DNA of 64,000 bases, taken from the NCBI GenBank assembly GCA_030248225.1, contig JASANE010028542.1, positions 62,001 to 126,000 of the forward strand. The letters run 5' to 3'. Under the pieces are notes generated by a model. The model had not been told where the DNA came from, searched no databases, and was given only the letters and a program-made list of their open reading frames with translations. The position numbers were made by a program, and so were the translations under genes. The number at the start of each line of letters is the position of its first letter. The first letter of the stretch is position 1. Origin of the DNA: Trileptium ribeirensis. Its lineage: Eukaryota; Nematoda; Enoplea; Enoplida; Thoracostomopsidae. Shown here piece after piece: positions 61,401 through 64,000 of the stretch.

Positions 61401-63637
61401 CAGGTAGGCGTAGCGAAATCTCTGTTTTGTTGACCGCCAGGAAAAATGTTGTGGTCTGGAAATACGCTACAGTATTAAGAATCCTGAGAAAATTTCGTAA
61501 TAGGTAAAAGCTGTTTATGATTTAGTTACTTCACTGTATATCAGGTTTTAACTGCATTTTGGTAAATGAGATTCGGGGACATTTCTTTTCATATAGTTCC
61601 CAAAATGATACCTAAGCATTCAAAAGCCACATAAAATTTGGGCAAAATTTTGGCTTCAGTGACATTGTTGGAATAGCTATGCCGAGTTCCACAGCGTGCC
61701 TGCGCGTTTTATCGCTGAGCGTGAAGGATGGTACTTGGGAATAAACAGCTTCATAATTACAGTAGTCAGGGGCCAAAGCAAGTGCCCAAGTGACGGACCA
61801 AATAGCGTATGCTCACGTCTAGACAAAGCTTCGCCAGTCTGTATTCAGGCGAAATTGTGTCCGTCATCGTTTGCACTTACTTTTGTGCGTGATTGTATAA
61901 TGTTCAGGGTTTTTTCAAAATTCATGCTGTGCTAAAATGTCTTTTTTAACTCTTACCTGTGTTTTTTAATTAACCCGGAAATGTCAAAATACCCTGTTTT
62001 AGCGTTACAGGGAAGGTCAAGTAATGATAATTAACCGGCTACTGTCAATTTTATATTAATGCATGCATTATATATTTATACAATAGACCAATCAGTTATA
62101 TAGCTCGAATTATTTCATACTTCAGGATTTATGCACTTAGGTTTCTTGTTATGGTATAAGAATGTTATCAGCGTTTAAAAATTTTTGTTTTTGAAGCTTG
62201 TAGCCTTTTAATTAAACAGTTAGGTGTGCTAAATTTTGTGTTTTTTGAAATTCAGGTGTGTTTTTTGAAATTTCAATATGTTTTTGCACTAAGAAAAACA
62301 CAAAAACCTTGAATGTTTCCGTTTAATCACTAGTATATATAGTAGTGTTGTAGCCCGCGTGAGCCTTCGGAGTCGTAGTTTTTTCAGTAGAAAAGTTTTA
62401 TATCGCATGTGTTTAAATTAATTTAATCGTGGTTCAGTTTACTCCCAATATCTTTATTACACCATCAAATAATATTAAACGAATTTATACAATAATTGCT
62501 GGCAGACCCACTTACCAATAATCATCACTTCGACTGACGACAATCTTGTGGCAATTAAGCTGCTAAGACTACTGCGCAGTCGCAAAATAAAATAACAACA
62601 TAAAATTTTTAAATTCGGCATTTGGACTATACAGTTTTCTATTAACTACTACATAGCAAAATTATACATGAGACTAAATAGTTTTCATGCGTTAAATATT
62701 TCCAGAGTAAACAAACAGAACTATATGCAAACACGTAACAGAATTACATACATTCACACATATTAATTACATAGCAGAGTCACACAGAAAACTTGTTTTC
62801 CTCATTTGTCGGCCTGTGCATTCCAAAATTTTTGGTTTTGACTTTGCTAAAATTGTTGTGAAGTTGGGCTGAAATAGACTTCCCCAAGCATAGAACACCG
62901 TGGCTATAGATCCTTTACAGACATTAGCGGAATGGGTACATTGTTTTAAAGACACTATTTTAATAATTACTTGACGTTTTAGAAAAATCAGTTTTGGTAG
63001 GGGGCGGGGGCATCATTCATTTTTTAAGATTAAAACACTACATTTGCTTACAAATAGTCGAATCTCATAATATAACACCGTTACAGTATTGACAAAGTGT
63101 TGTGCTTTATCATAGAATCATTGAAATTCCGAGTACGTATTCAGTATATTTTCCACCATTAAGATATTCTTGTGTCTTAGCTGTCGCGGATAATATCGTA
63201 TATCAGTATAATAATACGTTCATAACGTTTCTATCGCTGTTTTTGCAATGTTTATTTGTCAGGAATCGAATATAGACGCCATCCGGCATGAGGCAGCTTT
63301 AGCCAAGAAGTTGCTAGAAGGACTAATTGAGGTTCGTGACGAGCAATTGCAACAAGCACGTGAAGATGCTACGGCAGCCCAACACAAGCACGATCGATTG
63401 CAGACCGATCTAAATCGACAGCTAGGAATACTTCGAGCCGAATATCAGGAATTTCAAACAAATGTTGAGGTCGAACTTAGCAATCGCCAGTCGCTACAAG
63501 ATGAGCTGCAAACGAAGTTTGACGACGTTACCGAACGATATGATGAACAATGTCGTGATCTCGAGGAAGTTCGAATGAACCTTGAGAAAAAGCGACATGA
63601 ATTTGCTGCCAGGCAAGAAAATTTGCTGGCTGAATCG
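45947..63637 (+). CDS. Long coiled-coil protein, partial (11 exons recognised; continues past the window)
   Basis: Exons: 45947-46423, 47341-47464, 50775-50887, 52003-52087, 52857-52980, 53570-53636, 57370-57452, 58770-58910, 60499-60621, 61067-61177 and 63263-63637. Phases agree at every junction except two: exon 3 carries an extra base, and exon 6 ends in phase 2 while exon 7 starts in phase 1, so an exon between them is missing or a shift is present. The N-terminal about 150 residues are low-complexity and basic with Ser/Pro-rich patches; from exon 2 on the sequence is almost pure heptad coiled coil (YLREREQKERYEQQLVELNE, RDKEIGKLKRENEKLQ, MVELEEQLKQSKQ, ERYDEQCRDLEEVRMNLEKK). No motor, kinase or membrane domain is seen. 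This fits a centrosomal, Golgi-tether or cytoskeletal rod; I cannot assign the family. Confidence 0.75.
46424..47340 (+). other. Intron 1 of the coiled-coil gene (inside the spacer)
   Basis: Donor gtgagt, acceptor ttatttcag. Holds noncoding sequence with AACCAGGGGGCAC and GGGAGGGGTGGCACCC blocks resembling other intronic debris here. It is single-copy relative to the arms. Confidence 0.6.
47341..47464 (+). CDS. Coiled-coil gene exon 2
   Basis: 41 codons plus one base, donor AAAA-gtaaga. Encodes YLREREQKERYEQQLVELNE and ends LIDENDRK. The right-arm boundary (47446) falls inside this exon, 19 nt before the donor. Confidence 0.85.
48777..49930 (+). mobile_element. Non-autonomous hAT element, right arm copy (1154 bp)
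   Basis: Ends CAGGGAATAACCGGAA and TTACTCCCTG, with target duplication GTATATAT on both sides (48769-48776 and 49931-49938). Interior lacks a transposase. It lies in intron 2. Confidence 0.93.
50775..50887 (+). CDS. Coiled-coil gene exon 3, one-base insertion
   Basis: Acceptor tttttag, donor AGAG-gtaatt. 113 nt instead of the 112 required; GAAGTTTAAAGAG here against GAAGTTAAAGAG in the antisense copy. The extra T creates TAA at the fifth codon. Either the sense gene is disrupted, or this is a homopolymer consensus error in the assembly. Confidence 0.7.
52003..52087 (+). CDS. Coiled-coil gene exon 4
   Basis: Acceptor caattttag, donor GAG-gtatgc; one base then 28 codons, ending phase 0. Encodes EALELKDMFMKENDKLQAE. 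Confidence 0.85.
52857..52980 (+). CDS. Coiled-coil gene exon 5
   Basis: Acceptor ccttacag, donor CAAA-gtatgc; 41 codons plus one base. Encodes SQRDKEIGKLKRENEKLQ and RQLEDEIATSQEKIQ, regular heptads. Confidence 0.88.
53570..53636 (+). CDS. Coiled-coil gene exon 6
   Basis: Acceptor gtttacaag, donor GAGAA-gtattc. Two bases complete a Lys codon, then CGNVTAAYNKKDLYVDRLAAE. It ends in phase 2, which does not match exon 7. The donor is weak, so the true 3' end may differ. Confidence 0.6.
54665..56830 (+). repeat. Dispersed repeat family C, copy 2, split by a hAT insertion
   Basis: 54670-55376 matches 8676-9300 (ATTGCCGAG, GCACAGCTA, GTGTATTTTAGGTTC) and 56544-56830 matches 9300-9560 (TTACAATAAGTAATGTGAG, then the CAAATTTCACCACTG and GTAAAATTCTTGC end). 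The outer end of the right arm (54700) falls inside this repeat. Confidence 0.7.
55385..56535 (+). mobile_element. Non-autonomous hAT element, third copy (1151 bp)
   Basis: Ends CAGGGAATAACCGGAA and CCGGTTACTCCCTG. A perfect 8-bp target duplication CTACATTG flanks it (55377-55384, 56536-56543). Same family as the arm copies but diverged from them by substitutions and small indels, so an independent insertion, here into a family C repeat. Confidence 0.95.
56831..57369 (+). other. Intron sequence before exon 7
   Basis: Contains G/C-rich patches and A/T stretches. No exon supplying the missing phase between exons 6 and 7 was recognised here. Confidence 0.35.
57370..57452 (+). CDS. Coiled-coil gene exon 7
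   Basis: Acceptor gttttgtag, donor AAT-gtaagt. Two bases complete a codon, then 27 codons with LETKNAQLHGMDIKLKDLQ, ending in phase 0. Confidence 0.82.
57453..58769 (+). other. Intron 7 with noncoding debris
   Basis: Includes 57741-57860 and 58180-58600, GC-richer tracts of the kind found in other introns here. No coding support. Confidence 0.4.
58770..58910 (+). CDS. Coiled-coil gene exon 8
   Basis: Acceptor ctttttag, donor GAA-gtatat, 47 codons, phase 0 at both ends. Encodes YYKPLCEKLRQEMVELEEQL and a Lys/Ala-rich end. Confidence 0.9.
59594..59963. mobile_element. 370-bp MITE with 15-bp perfect terminal inverted repeats
   Basis: CTGGCCTGTCCACAG at the left and its exact reverse complement at the right, flanked by TGAAA on both sides (59589-59593, 59964-59968). 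Interior AT-rich and noncoding. A diverged relative without matching ends lies in both arms (about 41630-41930 and 51535-51840). It sits in intron 8. Superfamily not assigned; the 5-bp duplication needs checking. Confidence 0.8.
60499..60621 (+). CDS. Coiled-coil gene exon 9
   Basis: Acceptor tgctttag, donor AAG-gtttac, 41 codons, phase 0 at both ends, encoding ALFNDEKMKYDNLSAEHKD. Confidence 0.9.
61067..61177 (+). CDS. Coiled-coil gene exon 10
   Basis: Acceptor tttcttgcag, donor ATG-gtaaat, 37 codons, phase 0 at both ends, encoding KYDALYNEKVALADEKTKF and EKDAEVQRERLKM. Confidence 0.9.
61178..63262 (+). other. Intron 10
   Basis: About 2.1 kb of AT-rich sequence. Apart from a MITE at 61760-61895 nothing was recognised. 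Confidence 0.5.
61760..61895. mobile_element. Tc1/mariner-type MITE, diverged relative of 3766-3896
   Basis: Begins CAGTAGTCAGGGGCCAAAG and ends with the reverse complement of CAATCACGCACAAAAGTAAG, flanked by TA on both sides. The right end matches the terminus of 3766-3896; the left end is more decayed. Confidence 0.55.
63263..63637 (+). CDS. Coiled-coil gene exon 11
   Basis: Acceptor tatttgtcag, donor TCG-gtgaga; 125 codons, phase 0 at both ends. Continuous coiled coil, for example EGLIEVRDEQLQQARED, RLQTDLNRQLGILRAEY and EEVRMNLEKKRHEF. The gene continues to the right. Confidence 0.92.
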
Positions 63638-64000
63638 GTGAGATTTCTATTAAAAAATTTCCTTTCGATGACGAGTGTGTATGAGGATTAAGATTCTTGT
63701 CTTCTTTATAATGTATCTCGTTCGCTCATTAGTGGTAATGTAAATATTCGCGCAATTCAAAGCGCGTGGGCTTCGACTCAGCTACGTTCATTTCTTTGAT
63801 TTGGTGTTGCGATGCAATGATATTATTAAATGTCTCTGTGATGAGGTGCAAATGCCCAAAGATTCGTGAATTATGGTATCGCATTGATCAGTGATAGATC
63901 CTCACCAGAAAACCAGTTCGGATTACACATAAAGTTTTTGCCCCATGGAATATTTCGTTTCAAATTCTTTTTCCACGATAAGTACATACAACGCATGTTT
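63638..64000 (+). other. Start of intron 11, runs off the window
   Basis: No acceptor with coding sequence is seen before the window ends. Confidence 0.5.

Overview
The window is eukaryotic DNA, most likely from an invertebrate animal. It is AT-rich, its genes are split by GT-AG introns of roughly 0.5-4 kb, and most of the remaining sequence is transposon debris: hAT, Tc1/mariner, Tigger/pogo, a LINE, a Penelope-like element with an N-terminal GIY-YIG domain, and an LTR element. I cannot place the phylum from the sequence alone. There are no bacterial-style operons, no rRNA genes and no intact tRNA gene.

Two host genes are supported. (1) An SFT2-family vesicle-transport membrane protein lies on the minus strand, from the start codon at 18118 to the stop at 8283. 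Five exons were assembled by splice phase and family similarity; one short exon of about 20 residues between 10445 and 8433 was not found. Its introns are packed with dispersed repeats. (2) A long coiled-coil protein lies on the plus strand, from about 45947 to beyond the right edge, with eleven exons recognised. Its family is not identified.

The most striking structure is a giant inverted repeat. The left arm (38759-45992, about 7.23 kb) is the reverse complement of the right arm (47446-54700, about 7.26 kb), separated by a 1453-bp unique spacer. The right arm carries exons 3-6 of the coiled-coil gene in sense orientation; the left arm carries the same exons antisense, upstream of the gene. 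The inner break cuts exon 2 and the outer break cuts a dispersed repeat, so the left arm looks like the derived copy. The present first ATG of the gene sits inside sequence that is antisense to exon 2 and intron 2. The two copies of exon 3 differ by one base that decides whether the exon is readable.

Layout: 1-8.2 kb, repeat arrays, a hAT element, a Tc1-like MITE and a 17-copy 59-bp minisatellite; 8.2-18.1 kb, SFT2 gene; 18.6-23.6 kb, LTR element with gag but no recognised pol; 23.6-25.8 kb, almost intact Tigger-type transposase and a MITE-like block; 28.1-31.5 kb, LINE fragment against a decayed Penelope-like element; 31.8-36.3 kb, LTR fragment and unassigned AT-rich DNA; 36.3-38.7 kb, a small array of hairpin units, GC-richer unassigned DNA and a tRNA-Ser-derived fragment with an A-rich tail; 38.8-54.7 kb, the inverted repeat; 54.7-64 kb, remaining exons of the coiled-coil gene with MITEs in its introns.
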